From NCBI RefSeq assembly GCF_004803895.1, contig NZ_CP021978.1, positions 62,001 through 126,000 of the forward strand: DNA of 64,000 nt. The letters are read 5' to 3'. Below are positions 6,920 to 15,618 of the stretch, piece by piece. The position numbers and the translations under genes were made by a program. Position 1 is the stretch's first letter. Every line of letters begins with the position of its first letter. The notes below the pieces were generated by a model. That model did no database searches. It was not told where the DNA came from and was given only the letters and a program-made list of their open reading frames with translations. The DNA is from Streptomyces hawaiiensis (lineage in GTDB: Bacteria; Actinomycetota; Actinomycetes; Streptomycetales; Streptomycetaceae).

Positions 6920-8767
6920 TTATCGGGTTCTGAAGCGGCGGAAGAGGTTGCGGGCCACGTACACGCCCGGCCCGCCGAAGCCAACGATGTCGACGCGTCC
7001 GTCACCGGTGATGTCGGCGAGGAAGCGGGGGTGGTGGTCGACCCGCCAGGCGCCCGCGTCGTCGTTGTACCCAAACCCGCAGCACACCAACTGCGCCTGC
7101 TCGAACCGGCCGTCGCCGCGGTTGTGCGACACCCAGACCCCTTCGTCGCCGAAACCGACGATGTCGGGGTTGCCGTCGCCGGTGACGTCGGCGAGGAACC
7201 GGAGGTGCTTCCTGCTCGTCCACCCCTGGGCGAGCCCGAAGTCGTTCAGGACGACCTTGGAGGGTTCGAACGTGCCGTCGCCGCGCCCAAGCGCGACGAC
7301 GACGCCCTGCGGGCCGAACCCGACGATGTCCACTGCTCCTGCATCGATGGTCCTGACCAGGAACCGAGGGTGCTCCTCGACCGAGCTCCAGCCCTGGTCG
7401 CCTCCGAAGTCGTCGAGGACCCACAGGGCGTCGGCGAACGTCCCGTCCTCGTCCTGGAGTGAGATCCAGACGCCGTCGTCGTGGAAGCCGACGATGTCGG
7501 CGCGACCGTCACCGGTGGTGTCGGCGACGAAGCGGGGATGCTTGCCGGCAACCCACCCGCCCGCCTTCTCGTCGTGGCCGAACGCCCGGAGACCCGGTTC
7601 GTCGGCGAGGGGTGCGAACTTTCCTTCCTCGTCCTGGAGTGAGATCCAGACGCCGTCGTCGTGGAAGCCGACGATGTCGGCGCGACCGTCGCCGGTGGTG
7701 TCGGTGAGGAAGCAGGGATGCTTGTCGGCAACCCACCCGCCGGCCTGCTGTCCGTGGCCGAACGCTTTGATGACCGGCTCGCCACTTGCGGGTGCGAACC
7801 TTCCGTTTTCGTCCTGCGGGGACACTCGGACACCGTCGGCGGCGAGTACGACGACATCGGGCCTGCCGTCGCCCGTCGTGTCCGCGAGAGTCCACAAGTC
7901 CTTGGGACTCGGGGAGGGTACGGGTGAGTGCAGGACGCGTTCCTCGTCCTTGAAGGTGCCGTCGCGTTGACTGGAGGCCGTCACAGCCCCCTTCGCGGGT
8001 TTGAGCCCGACGATGTCCGCTCTGCCTGCTCCGGTGGTGTCGGCGAGGAACCGTTCACCGAGCCCGGCCCACCAGCCCGGCTGCGCGCTGTGAGACCGGT
8101 TGGCGACGTCGCTCTTCCACCCGCCGGCGTCCTGGTCACTCCCGAACCGCTTGAGGACCAGCAGCATGTCGCTGAAGGAGGGTCTCGCACCGGGTGCCGG
8201 CCGCAGCGCGGCCGAGCGGGCCAGTCGCCAGGACTGGCGGCTGTTCCAGTGGCTCAGTGGTGCCCAGCGCAGCACGGAGTCGCTGGTGCGCTCAGGGTCG
8301 GCTGTGACGAACCGCCAGCGCTGGCTTGCCGCACTTTCGTCGTACTCGCGCAGGACCACCCGGATGTCGTCCGCTGCGGGGTCGGCGAGGTCGAGAACGA
8401 CACCATCGGTGGCGCCCTCGATGAAGTAGAGGTCGGCTTCGCCCTCGACGGGGACGACGCGCCACTGCTGGTCCTTCTTGCCGGCGGTGGCGTCCCACTG
8501 GCGGACGCCGCGGTCCGCGGCGGCGGGATTGTCGAGGACCTTGCCGCTGACCGCGTTGCGGATCACATATGCCTGCTCGCCCTGTGCCGGCCCGCCTTGC
8601 GTGGCCTGTACGGGGGTGAGCTGCCACTGCTCCAGGCTTGGGCCACCGTCAGGGAAGTCACGCACGACCAGTGCCCCGTCCGTTCCCGGCGTGGACCTGG
8701 CGCCGAGGATCTTCCCCGTGGCCGCGTTGACGATCTGAAGTTTCAGTTCTTGCGTGGGCACGGGCAT
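6920..8767 (-). CDS. Ricin-type beta-trefoil plus seven-repeat FG-GAP/VCBS propeller protein
   Basis: Residues ~5-150 form a ricin B-like trefoil with three QxW repeats (EQWQL, QQWRVV, QRWRFV). Residues ~225-610 hold seven repeats of the calcium-binding FG-GAP/VCBS type, each around RFLADTTGDGRADIVGF. Both folds bind glycans or proteins at surfaces. Two blades are almost identical in DNA: a block of about 60 bases at ~7448-7508 recurs 180 bp further on, marking a recent internal duplication. The ATG at 8767 has GGAAGAGG upstream. No signal peptide is visible. It belongs to a minus-strand run with the lectin on one side and the frameshifted small gene on the other. Confidence 0.82.
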   Translation of the reverse strand: MPVPTQELKLQIVNAATGKILGARSTPGTDGALVVRDFPDGGPSLEQWQLTPVQATQGGPAQGEQAYVIRNAVSGKVLDNPAAADRGVRQWDATAGKKDQQWRVVPVEGEADLYFIEGATDGVVLDLADPAADDIRVVLREYDESAASQRWRFVTADPERTSDSVLRWAPLSHWNSRQSWRLARSAALRPAPGARPSFSDMLLVLKRFGSDQDAGGWKSDVANRSHSAQPGWWAGLGERFLADTTGAGRADIVGLKPAKGAVTASSQRDGTFKDEERVLHSPVPSPSPKDLWTLADTTGDGRPDVVVLAADGVRVSPQDENGRFAPASGEPVIKAFGHGQQAGGWVADKHPCFLTDTTGDGRADIVGFHDDGVWISLQDEEGKFAPLADEPGLRAFGHDEKAGGWVAGKHPRFVADTTGDGRADIVGFHDDGVWISLQDEDGTFADALWVLDDFGGDQGWSSVEEHPRFLVRTIDAGAVDIVGFGPQGVVVALGRGDGTFEPSKVVLNDFGLAQGWTSRKHLRFLADVTGDGNPDIVGFGDEGVWVSHNRGDGRFEQAQLVCCGFGYNDDAGAWRVDHHPRFLADITGDGRVDIVGFGGPGVYVARNLFRRFRTR

Positions 8768-8834
8768 TGTGGTGCCTCTTCCGGGCGGTAGGGGCGTGGG
8801 CTCGGGACAGGTGTGGTGGGGCGGCGGCCGCGGG

Positions 8835-9553
8835 TCACGTGAAGACGTGGTGGTAGGGGACGTTCCACTCGTTGGGCAGCCGCGGGTAGAACGTGTTGAT
8901 GACCGTCCCGGTGAAGTCCCCGCCCCAGTTGTAGGTCACACGCACCTCGCTGTCGGCCGCCACCGCGTGGTCCTTGAACCCGAGGATGGCGTCGGGGTGG
9001 GTGATCGGCACGAAGGTGATCCCGCCCCATGGCGTCACCGTGACGATCCACAGCTGGGTGTCCTCCGGCGCGCCGTTCTTCCCGCGCCACAGGTCACCGA
9101 CCTTGTCGGGCAGGCCCACCTGGACGGTGTCGGCTGTGCCCTCGGGGCTTTCTGATGAACGGTGATACGCCGGCGCAGCGGCTTGGGCGCGCCGTCGTCG
9201 CCGCGCCCGGCGTCGGCTTGGCCGGCGCCGGTGGGCTTGGGCGGCACCTGACCTGCGGCGCTCTCGACGAAGTACAGCGGCCGCTGCCCGAAGAAGCCGG
9301 CCGGGGTGATGTACCACAGGTGGCCCTGCGCCTCCTTGGTGGCCGAGTCGAGCGCGGTGGACAGCTTGACTCCCTTGTCGTGGACGCTGTCCTTCAGGTC
9401 GGCGGGCCGCAGGAAGCCGCCGTTGAAGGCGTGGACGAGCATGACCGGCCGGTTCTCGACCAGCGCGGCCACGATCGCGTTGTCGTAGCTGTTCACCGCC
9501 ACCGGGCCGCCGACCACCAGATTCGACATCGCCGTGCGTTCTTGGGTGTACAT
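8835..9553 (-). pseudogene. Small beta-rich protein of the toxin island, single frameshift
   Basis: From the ATG at 9553 (GGTGAGGT upstream) the protein reads MYTQERTAMSNLVVGGPVA, then ALVENRPVMLVHAFNGGF and GHLWYITPAGFFGQRPLYF. Near 9160 the frame must shift by one base to continue as EGTADTVQVGLPDKVGDLW, QLWIVTVTPWGGITFV and NWGGDFTGTVINTFYPRLP to 8835. The LWxI and hydrophobic-aromatic spacing suggests a trefoil or similar beta fold, but I do not recognise the family. A C-run (GCCCCGAGG) at the break makes either a real 1-bp loss or a read error plausible. Confidence 0.55.
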
Positions 9554-9956
9554 CGCGGGACCTCACCTGTTCTTGAAGTGGAGAACAATAAGCCAGCCAC
9601 AGTGCAGCGCTTTGCCGCGCCGCGTTAGCGACGGCTTTAGCCGCCCTGGATCGAAATAACCTGGCATTTATGGACGGCCGAATCAAACACCCCCACCGCC
9701 ACATAAATCACGGCTGCAACAATCGTGTGCAAGACTTTTTGAAGGCACCGATCGAGTGACCGTCAGCGCTTCAACTTACCGCGCTTCTCGGCGAGTTGGG
9801 AGTGGTTGGTGAATGCCTTTCACTCGATTGAGCGTGATGCGTGAAGGCTTCTTCCCAGAAAATGAGGCCGCTGATAGCTTCGAATTTCGGAAAGCGCGCA
9901 GATGCCTGTTCGGTTCCATCGAGCGCGTTTCAGAGAGAATCAGTCGAGGACGGGGA
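9554..9956. promoter_or_regulatory. Divergent intergenic region of the toxin island
   Basis: These ~400 bp separate the minus-strand lectin genes from the plus-strand pore-former. Parts of it are clearly poorer in GC than the coding DNA (for example 9580-9610 and 9650-9745), so promoters for both directions are expected here. I see no tidy operator or RNA structure. The frame of the pore-former is open upstream to 9813, but the better ribosome site favours 9957. Confidence 0.4.
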
Positions 9957-11048
9957 ATGCCTTCCACTGCTTACAACCTGGAACGGTCCAAGCGCCATCC
10001 GCTGACGAAAAAGAACCTGCGGGAACTCAGCATCGACCTGCCGTCCCTCCTGAACCACCCCAACCTGGTCTACACCGACAACAACGGCGTGCAGCACAAG
10101 CCCGTCGGCATCTCCATCAACAAGTCGAGCTCAGGCACTTTCGCCGGCTCCGCGTTCGATCTGGGCTGGCTCGCCTACATGAATCTCGGGGAACCGCTGA
10201 TCGAGGAGCGGGGCGACATCACTCCGCCCCCGCCGGACACGTTCTCCTCACGCGCCTACGTCAACCGCAGCGACACGCACGAGATGACCTTCACCGACTC
10301 GGTCGAATTCACCGTGTCGAACGGGGTGACCTGGTCGCTCCACGGGGATGCCAAGCTCACCTTCGGCGGCAGCATCGGCGCGCAGCTGCAATTGCAGTTG
10401 CAGAACCAGCTCAAGATGGACCTCCAGGCTCAGCTCGGGACGCAGCTGCGGAACGACATGGCGAACAAGAACGCCAACACGGTGACCAACAAGAACAGCA
10501 AGGACAGCGTCGGGGTAGACAACGCCAACGCCACCGAAACGGCCACAACGAACTCGACGGGCAACTCCGCGTCCAACTCCGTGACGAACTCAGTGGCGTT
10601 CACGGCCCAGGGCAGCGCCACCGGCAGCGCTTCGCTCAACGCGCAACTGGCACTGGGCCTCGCGGCCACCGTCGGCGGCTCCCTGACAACGAGCTGGACC
10701 TCGAAATCCCAGATCTCCGGCAAGGTCCCGAAGGACTCCCGGGTGGAAACCATCGCCACGCAGCGGCGCGCCCACAAGCACTACGACTACGAGATCCCGG
10801 TGACCTTCGCTGGGTTCCTCGCGGTGAGATACGCCGTGCCGGTTCCGGTCCTTTCTCCCCCGCAGCCCGGGGCCTTCCCCGGCCTCGCCCAGGTAGTCGC
10901 CCGCGACATCGCCGACATCAACCTGGCCGGCGGCGGATACCGCATGAAGGGACAGATGGAGGTCGTGTCCTCCCTGGACGTCCACCACACGATGTTCGAA
11001 GCCGAGAGCCTGACCTTCAGCCCACGCGCCCTGTACAAGGGACCTTGA
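9957..11048 (+). CDS. Aerolysin/ETX-MTX2-like beta-pore-forming toxin candidate
   Basis: This 363-residue protein begins at ATG 9957, 7 bp after GAGG; an upstream ATG at 9813 in the same frame is less likely. The middle is a long run of polar, alternating Ser/Thr/Asn residues (ANATETATTNSTGNSASNSV), typical of the transmembrane hairpin of aerolysin-type toxins. It is flanked by strands such as TDSVEFTVSNGVTWS and SLTTSWTSKSQISGKVP. The closing motif (VPKDSRVETIATQ, then YDYEIPVTFAGFLAVRY) resembles the ETX/MTX2 pattern VPP-x-S-x-V followed by a TFxGxL strand. These toxins assemble as heptameric pores. No Sec signal is visible. The family call is by pattern and needs a profile search. Confidence 0.62.
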   Translation: MPSTAYNLERSKRHPLTKKNLRELSIDLPSLLNHPNLVYTDNNGVQHKPVGISINKSSSGTFAGSAFDLGWLAYMNLGEPLIEERGDITPPPPDTFSSRAYVNRSDTHEMTFTDSVEFTVSNGVTWSLHGDAKLTFGGSIGAQLQLQLQNQLKMDLQAQLGTQLRNDMANKNANTVTNKNSKDSVGVDNANATETATTNSTGNSASNSVTNSVAFTAQGSATGSASLNAQLALGLAATVGGSLTTSWTSKSQISGKVPKDSRVETIATQRRAHKHYDYEIPVTFAGFLAVRYAVPVPVLSPPQPGAFPGLAQVVARDIADINLAGGGYRMKGQMEVVSSLDVHHTMFEAESLTFSPRALYKGP

Positions 11049-11088
11049 CCGGGCAGCACTACCACCACGACGACCAGGGGTGATGACC

Positions 11089-11640
11089 ATGGTGTTCGGC
11101 AATATTTTCGGTTTCGCGGAGAACAGCGCGGGGCTCTTCTCAGTGAAGGCCGGCGCAGCCGAATCGCAGCCGGATACGGACGTCGACTTCGAAGACGCCC
11201 AGGAGGACACATACGACGACAAGAGCACGAGCCTGTTCGTCCATTCGATCCACGGGGCATCCTCCCGGGCGAAAGTCGTACAGGAGCAGTCACCCGAAGC
11301 GCGGGTCATCCTGGGCATCCTCGGCTCCTTCATCCAGACCACCCGGGACTCGGCCCGTACGCAAGCCCAGCACGCCCACGCCGATTCGGTCTCCGGCACA
11401 GCGTCCGCCGGCATGTCAAAGGCGAGTGAGACGGTGAAGAGGGAAGACGGCCTGCAAAAGAACGAGGACCTCCAGGACAAGCCGGACAAGGAGGCATACG
11501 CCAAGGCCCCCAAGGCTCCGGAGGCACCCAGGGCCGCAGAGCCCCCCAAGGCTCCCCAGGCGGCCGCCGAGACTCCGCAGAAGCTGGGAAAGACCAAGAC
11601 GACCGAGACGACCACCGAGGAACCGTCCGGTTCCCAGTAG
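11089..11640 (+). CDS. Hypothetical partner of the pore-former, Pro/Ala/Lys-rich tail
   Basis: It starts 40 bp after the pore-former on the same strand, so they are probably co-transcribed. ATG 11089 is 8 bp after CAGGGG; ATG 11083 is too close to that site. The N-terminus (MVFGNIFGFAENSAGLF) is hydrophobic but not a clear signal peptide; the middle has a helical segment (ARVILGILGSFIQTTRDSA). The last ~65 residues are low-complexity repeats of the type APKAPEAPRAAEPPKAP ending TTETTTEEPSGSQ. I do not recognise the family. The position suggests a chaperone, activator or second component of the toxin. Confidence 0.65.
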   Translation: MVFGNIFGFAENSAGLFSVKAGAAESQPDTDVDFEDAQEDTYDDKSTSLFVHSIHGASSRAKVVQEQSPEARVILGILGSFIQTTRDSARTQAQHAHADSVSGTASAGMSKASETVKREDGLQKNEDLQDKPDKEAYAKAPKAPEAPRAAEPPKAPQAAAETPQKLGKTKTTETTTEEPSGSQ

Positions 11641-11649
11641 CACGCACGT

Positions 11650-11689
11650 CACGAGGGGGCAGGGGCATGACCGCCCCTGCCCCCTCGTG
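11650..11689. terminator. Bidirectional stem-loop terminator
   Basis: A perfect 17-bp inverted repeat (CACGAGGGGGCAGGGGC, 11650-11666, and its complement 11673-11689) with a 6-base loop lies between the stop codons of two convergent genes. There is no U-tract, as is common in Streptomyces. Confidence 0.8.
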
Positions 11690-11691
11690 CG

Positions 11692-13224
11692 TCACACCGG
11701 GACCAACTGCCACTGACGGTCCCGGCGTTCGCCCACAGCCTCGTACTGCCTGATCACCGAGCGGGCGTTGGTGTCGACTCCCAGGAGCAGACCACTGTTG
11801 CGGTTCGCGATCTCATACACCCGCGGAGTGCCGGTCACCGGGCCCACCGGGATCAGCCGCCACTGCTGGTGGTGCGCGTCAGCACCCTCGTAGGCACGCT
11901 GCGCCACCACCGCCCCCTTGGTCTCCTGCGCTCCCACGACCTCCAGGACCTTGCCGCTGCGCACGTTCTCGATCCGGTACAGGACCTCGCCGTCGTCCTG
12001 GCCCGCCGCGATGAGCCGCCACCGCTGGTGATCCCTCGGAGCGGTGAGGATCTGGTGGACCTCGGCCCCGTCGTTGGTGGACTCACGCACCACCCCCATC
12101 CGCAACCTGCTGCGGACGTTGGCCCAGGAGACCACCGTGCCCGAATCGGGCAGCCCGGCCAGCTTCGCCGACGTGACCTTTCGGACCCGGTTGTTGGAGT
12201 AGTCGGCGATGTAGAGGGTGTCGACGCAGTCCACGGCGAGCCCGTGCGGGCCGCTCAGCTTGGCCGAAGCGGCCGACTCGCCGTCACCACCGAAGGTCGC
12301 GGCGCCCGTGCCGGCGAACGTGCTGATCGTTCCGTCGGCCACGACTTTCCGAACCCGGTGGTTGTTGGTGTCGGCGATGTAGAGGGTGTCGGTGCTGTCC
12401 ACCGCCACTGCCATGGGCGAGTACAGCGGTGCCAAGGCGGCCTGGACGCCGTCACCGCCGAAGGTCGCGGCGCCTGTGCCGGCGACCGTTCTGATCTTCC
12501 TGTCGGCCTTCGGGACCTTCCGGACCCGCTGGTTGCCGCAGTCGGCGATGTAGAGGTTGCCTGCACTGTCCACCGCCACCGCGGTGGGGTTCCTCAGTTG
12601 GGCGGCGGTGGCGAGGGTGCCGTCAGGGGACAGGCCCGCGACCGTCCCGGCGACCGTGGTGATCTTCCCGTCAGCCGTGACCTTCCTGACCCGGTGGTTG
12701 CCGTAGTCGGCGATGTAGACGTCGCCCGCGCCATCCACCGCCACATCGAACGGCGTGTTCAGATGGGCGGTGGTGGCGGAGACGCCCTCACCGCCGTAGG
12801 TCGCAGTGCCGGTGCCGGCGAACGTATGGATCTTCCCATCGGCCATCGTGATCTTCCGGACCCGGTGGTTGCCGGAATCGGCGATATAGAGATCGCCCGC
12901 GCTGTCCACGGCAATCCCGCGCGGGTGACTCAGCGGGGCTGAGACGGCAGAGACACCCTCTGCCCCGCGCCCTGCGCTCCCCGTCCCCGCGATCGTGCTG
13001 ATCCTCCCGTCAGTCGTGACCTTCCTGATCCGGTGGCCGCCGAATTCGGCGATGTAGAGGGCCCCGTCGCGATCCACCGTCATCCCGTACGGACCGTTCA
13101 ACAGAGCCGAAACGGCAAGCTCCTTGTCCCCTTTGGGCGCCCCCGCAGTACCGGTTCCCGCGACCGTGCTGATCAGGGCAGTGAACTCCTCGCCGTCTAC
13201 AGCTCCCGTGCTACCAGTGCTCAT
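11692..13224 (-). CDS. Six-repeat NHL propeller plus ricin-type trefoil protein
   Basis: The N-terminal ~355 residues carry six NHL repeats, each with a core such as LNTPFDVAVDGAGDVYIADY followed by GNHRVRKV. The C-terminal ~140 residues form a ricin B-type trefoil with QRWRLI, QQWRLI and RQWQLV. The ATG at 13224 has GAAGGG 6 bp upstream; other in-frame starts are too close to that site or lack one. No signal peptide is visible. With the PLL-like and FG-GAP proteins this makes three propeller proteins within 8 kb, two joined to trefoils, surrounding a pore-former. A role in glycan or receptor binding is inferred from the folds. Confidence 0.82.
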   Translation of the reverse strand: MSTGSTGAVDGEEFTALISTVAGTGTAGAPKGDKELAVSALLNGPYGMTVDRDGALYIAEFGGHRIRKVTTDGRISTIAGTGSAGRGAEGVSAVSAPLSHPRGIAVDSAGDLYIADSGNHRVRKITMADGKIHTFAGTGTATYGGEGVSATTAHLNTPFDVAVDGAGDVYIADYGNHRVRKVTADGKITTVAGTVAGLSPDGTLATAAQLRNPTAVAVDSAGNLYIADCGNQRVRKVPKADRKIRTVAGTGAATFGGDGVQAALAPLYSPMAVAVDSTDTLYIADTNNHRVRKVVADGTISTFAGTGAATFGGDGESAASAKLSGPHGLAVDCVDTLYIADYSNNRVRKVTSAKLAGLPDSGTVVSWANVRSRLRMGVVRESTNDGAEVHQILTAPRDHQRWRLIAAGQDDGEVLYRIENVRSGKVLEVVGAQETKGAVVAQRAYEGADAHHQQWRLIPVGPVTGTPRVYEIANRNSGLLLGVDTNARSVIRQYEAVGERRDRQWQLVPV

Positions 13225-13672
13225 CTGCATCCCTTCACCGTTCACCCGACCGCCGACCTGATGATGACGTCGACAGCGGACAAACAGAACGAAAAGCGGG
13301 ACGCCAGATCACACCATTGTCTAGAAACGGAGCGTTTGCCCACCCGCAGCTTTGGAGCGCCTCCTGCACAATGCGAACCACTCGTCGACATACGACCGAA
13401 AGGTCAGCCACCCTCACGAGGGAACAACAGGCGTGGCGTTGACGAAGCAGACGACGTCGTCGCTGTCGCGTCGCCGGATGCAGCGGTGACAACCGCCCCA
13501 CATCGTCAAGAGGCGATCACCCTGCACAAAGCGTGACGGAAGGAGTGGTGCGCATCGGGTGGGGTCGATGCGGTGGAACGGACCGGTTGAGGGCGGCGCA
13601 TTTCTCCTTGACCTGAGCCGAGGTCAAGGAGAAACGCGGCGAGTGGCAGCGGGTGGGCGGCATCGGGTGCAC
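13225..13672. other. Gene-free stretch between NHL/ricin gene and relaxase
   Basis: About 450 bp hold the promoter side of the NHL/ricin gene and, at the far end, the relaxase terminator. Reading frames here show no recognisable protein. Confidence 0.4.
13601..13634. terminator. Stem-loop downstream of the relaxase gene
   Basis: A perfect 14-bp inverted repeat, TTTCTCCTTGACCT (13601-13614) and its complement (13621-13634), with loop GAGCCG, lies ~40 bp beyond the stop of the minus-strand relaxase gene. Confidence 0.7.
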
Positions 13673-15618
13673 TCAGTGGCCGGCCTCCCGGCCGCGGTGC
13701 GGTCCAGGCTTCTGCGGGCGGTGCGCCCGCTGGTCGTCCTCGCGCACCGGATGCGCGTCGTCGGCATCGTCGCGGTGCGCGTAGCGGTCCATCGTGGCGC
13801 GGGCCCGGTCGGCCGCGGCGGTGAAGGCGTCCCCGAGGTGGCGCAGCCGCTCGGCGGTGAGATCGAGGGCTTCCACGTCGGTGCGGGACTTCCGCAGGGC
13901 CCGCAGTGCCGTCAGGTCGACCGCTTCCTGTCGGCTGGGCTCCGGGGGCGGGAGCAGCTGCTCGGGCATCGCCGCCTGCTGGTGGGCGACGACGTCGTAC
14001 GCCCGGCCCCGCACAGCGGTAGCGGTGGCGGTGGTGCGCAGCTTCTCCCGCACCACCGCGCCCGCGAGGACGGCCCGCTCGTACTGCAGCGGGAGTCGGG
14101 GTATCTCCCACTCCCCCGCATCCTGGCCCGGGGCCCGGGGCGCAGCCGGCTCGCCGGGATCGGCCGGGGGTTGCCGGTCCGGGTCGGGCGCGGGAGTTGG
14201 TGGGCGGGGCCGGGCGGGGAGGTCGGCCAGGGCCCACCGTGCGGTGTAGAGACGGTAGTCCGACAGCAGACCGAGTGTGGTCTTCGGCTCGCTGATGTCC
14301 AGGCAGTGCGTGGAGATGGCGGCGGCCACGATTCTGTCGTCCAGGCCGGGGTCGCGGCGGCGGCCGCGCAGGACGAGGGCGAGTGGCGGCGGGCTTCGGC
14401 GAGCAGGTGTCGGCGGTGGAAGCGGCCGCCGTCGTTCATCACGAACACGGTCGCGGTGACGTCGACGGCCGCCAGGGCCACATCGACCACGGCGGCGACC
14501 CGGGCCCGGATCGCCGCAGCCGCAGCCGCAGCGCGGGCGTACTCGAGGAGGGAGTTGATGACGTCGACGGCCACCCCGGAGGTGAGGAGTGCGCTCGCCT
14601 TCCACCACGCGCGCAGCTGCGCGAGCGGCCGGGTCTTCTGCTTGGGCGGGCGAGTCTTGCGGGCGGCCATCCCGTTCAGCTTGGCGCGGGCCCGCTCGGA
14701 GACCACGGGCAGGAACTTCAGCTCACCGTCGTCGTCGACGGCGGTGACGTACTCGTGCTCCAGCTCTGCCAGGCAGGCGGCGATCTGGTCGCTGCGCCGG
14801 GAGGTGAAGCGGATCAGCTCGTGCGGCACCCCGGCAATCTCCATCACCGGCCGGCGCCCCGGGGTGACGATGCGCGGCTCGGTCGCCAGCCCCAGCGCCT
14901 CGCAAACCTCCGCGGCCACGAGCTCGTTGTAGAGCGCAGAGGCGGCCACGGTGTTCTCATGCAGGGCCAGGATGTGGATCGACCCCCACTTCCCGTCCAG
15001 CCGCTGCCCCTTCACGGACAGCAGCAGATGGTCATGGAGCAAGGGCATCCCCGACCGTGCCTCGTAGTGGCGGAAGCGCGCGGCGACCAGACCGCCGGGC
15101 GGCCGCACCCGGTAGATGCCGTCCTTGCCGTACCGGATCACCGCCACCTCGTCCTCGATCCACTCCAGCACCCGCTCGATCGCGCGCTCGTGCGCGGCCT
15201 CGATCACCCGCCGGGTCTCCTCATCCCCCAGCGCCCACAACAGGTAGATCGTCGGCTGCGGCCTAAAGACGAAGTCGACGCCGGTGACCATCACCTGGCG
15301 TCCGAGGGCGCCGGCCTTGAACGCCTTCTTCGGGGAGTCGCCCTTGGCGAGCCGGTCGGCCTCGATCCGGTCCGCGTACGGGTGGCGGCCCCGCTCGCCG
15401 AAGAGGTTCCGCAGCTGCTGCTCGGTGACCTCCTGCCCCGGCGTCAGCCCGAGCACGGCAAGTCCCCGGCCCATCCATCGCCCGGCCGGGACACCAGCTT
15501 GCTCCTGGGCCTCGCGCAGCGGCGTGCGGGCCGGGCGACGGCCGTCGCCGACAACGGTCTCGCGCAGGTAGTAGCGGTACATCTGACCGGCCCGGACGAC
15601 CCTGATATCCACTGTCAT
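13673..15618 (-). pseudogene. TrwC-type (MobF) conjugative relaxase, one frameshift
   Basis: Relaxases nick plasmid DNA at oriT through an active-site tyrosine. From ATG 15618 the N-terminus gives MTVDIRVVRAGQMYRYYLRE with the candidate nucleophile tyrosines, then GVDFVFRPQPTIYLLWAL, and the histidine cluster HYEARSGMPLLHDHLLLSVK, then GKWGSIHI. Near 14397 one C seems lost in CGCCACTCGCCC; restoring it gives EARRHLALVLRGRRRDPG and a continuation (STHCLDISEPKTTLGLLSDY) to 13673. No helicase domain follows, so this is a relaxase-only or truncated form. As written, translation would fail after ~410 residues. Confidence 0.75.

Noticed and set aside
7448..7700. Regular repeats in the FG-GAP gene considered as a CRISPR-like array
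   Set aside because: Repeats are in codon phase with protein blades, ~180 bp apart, and diverge outside two copies; no cas genes in the window.
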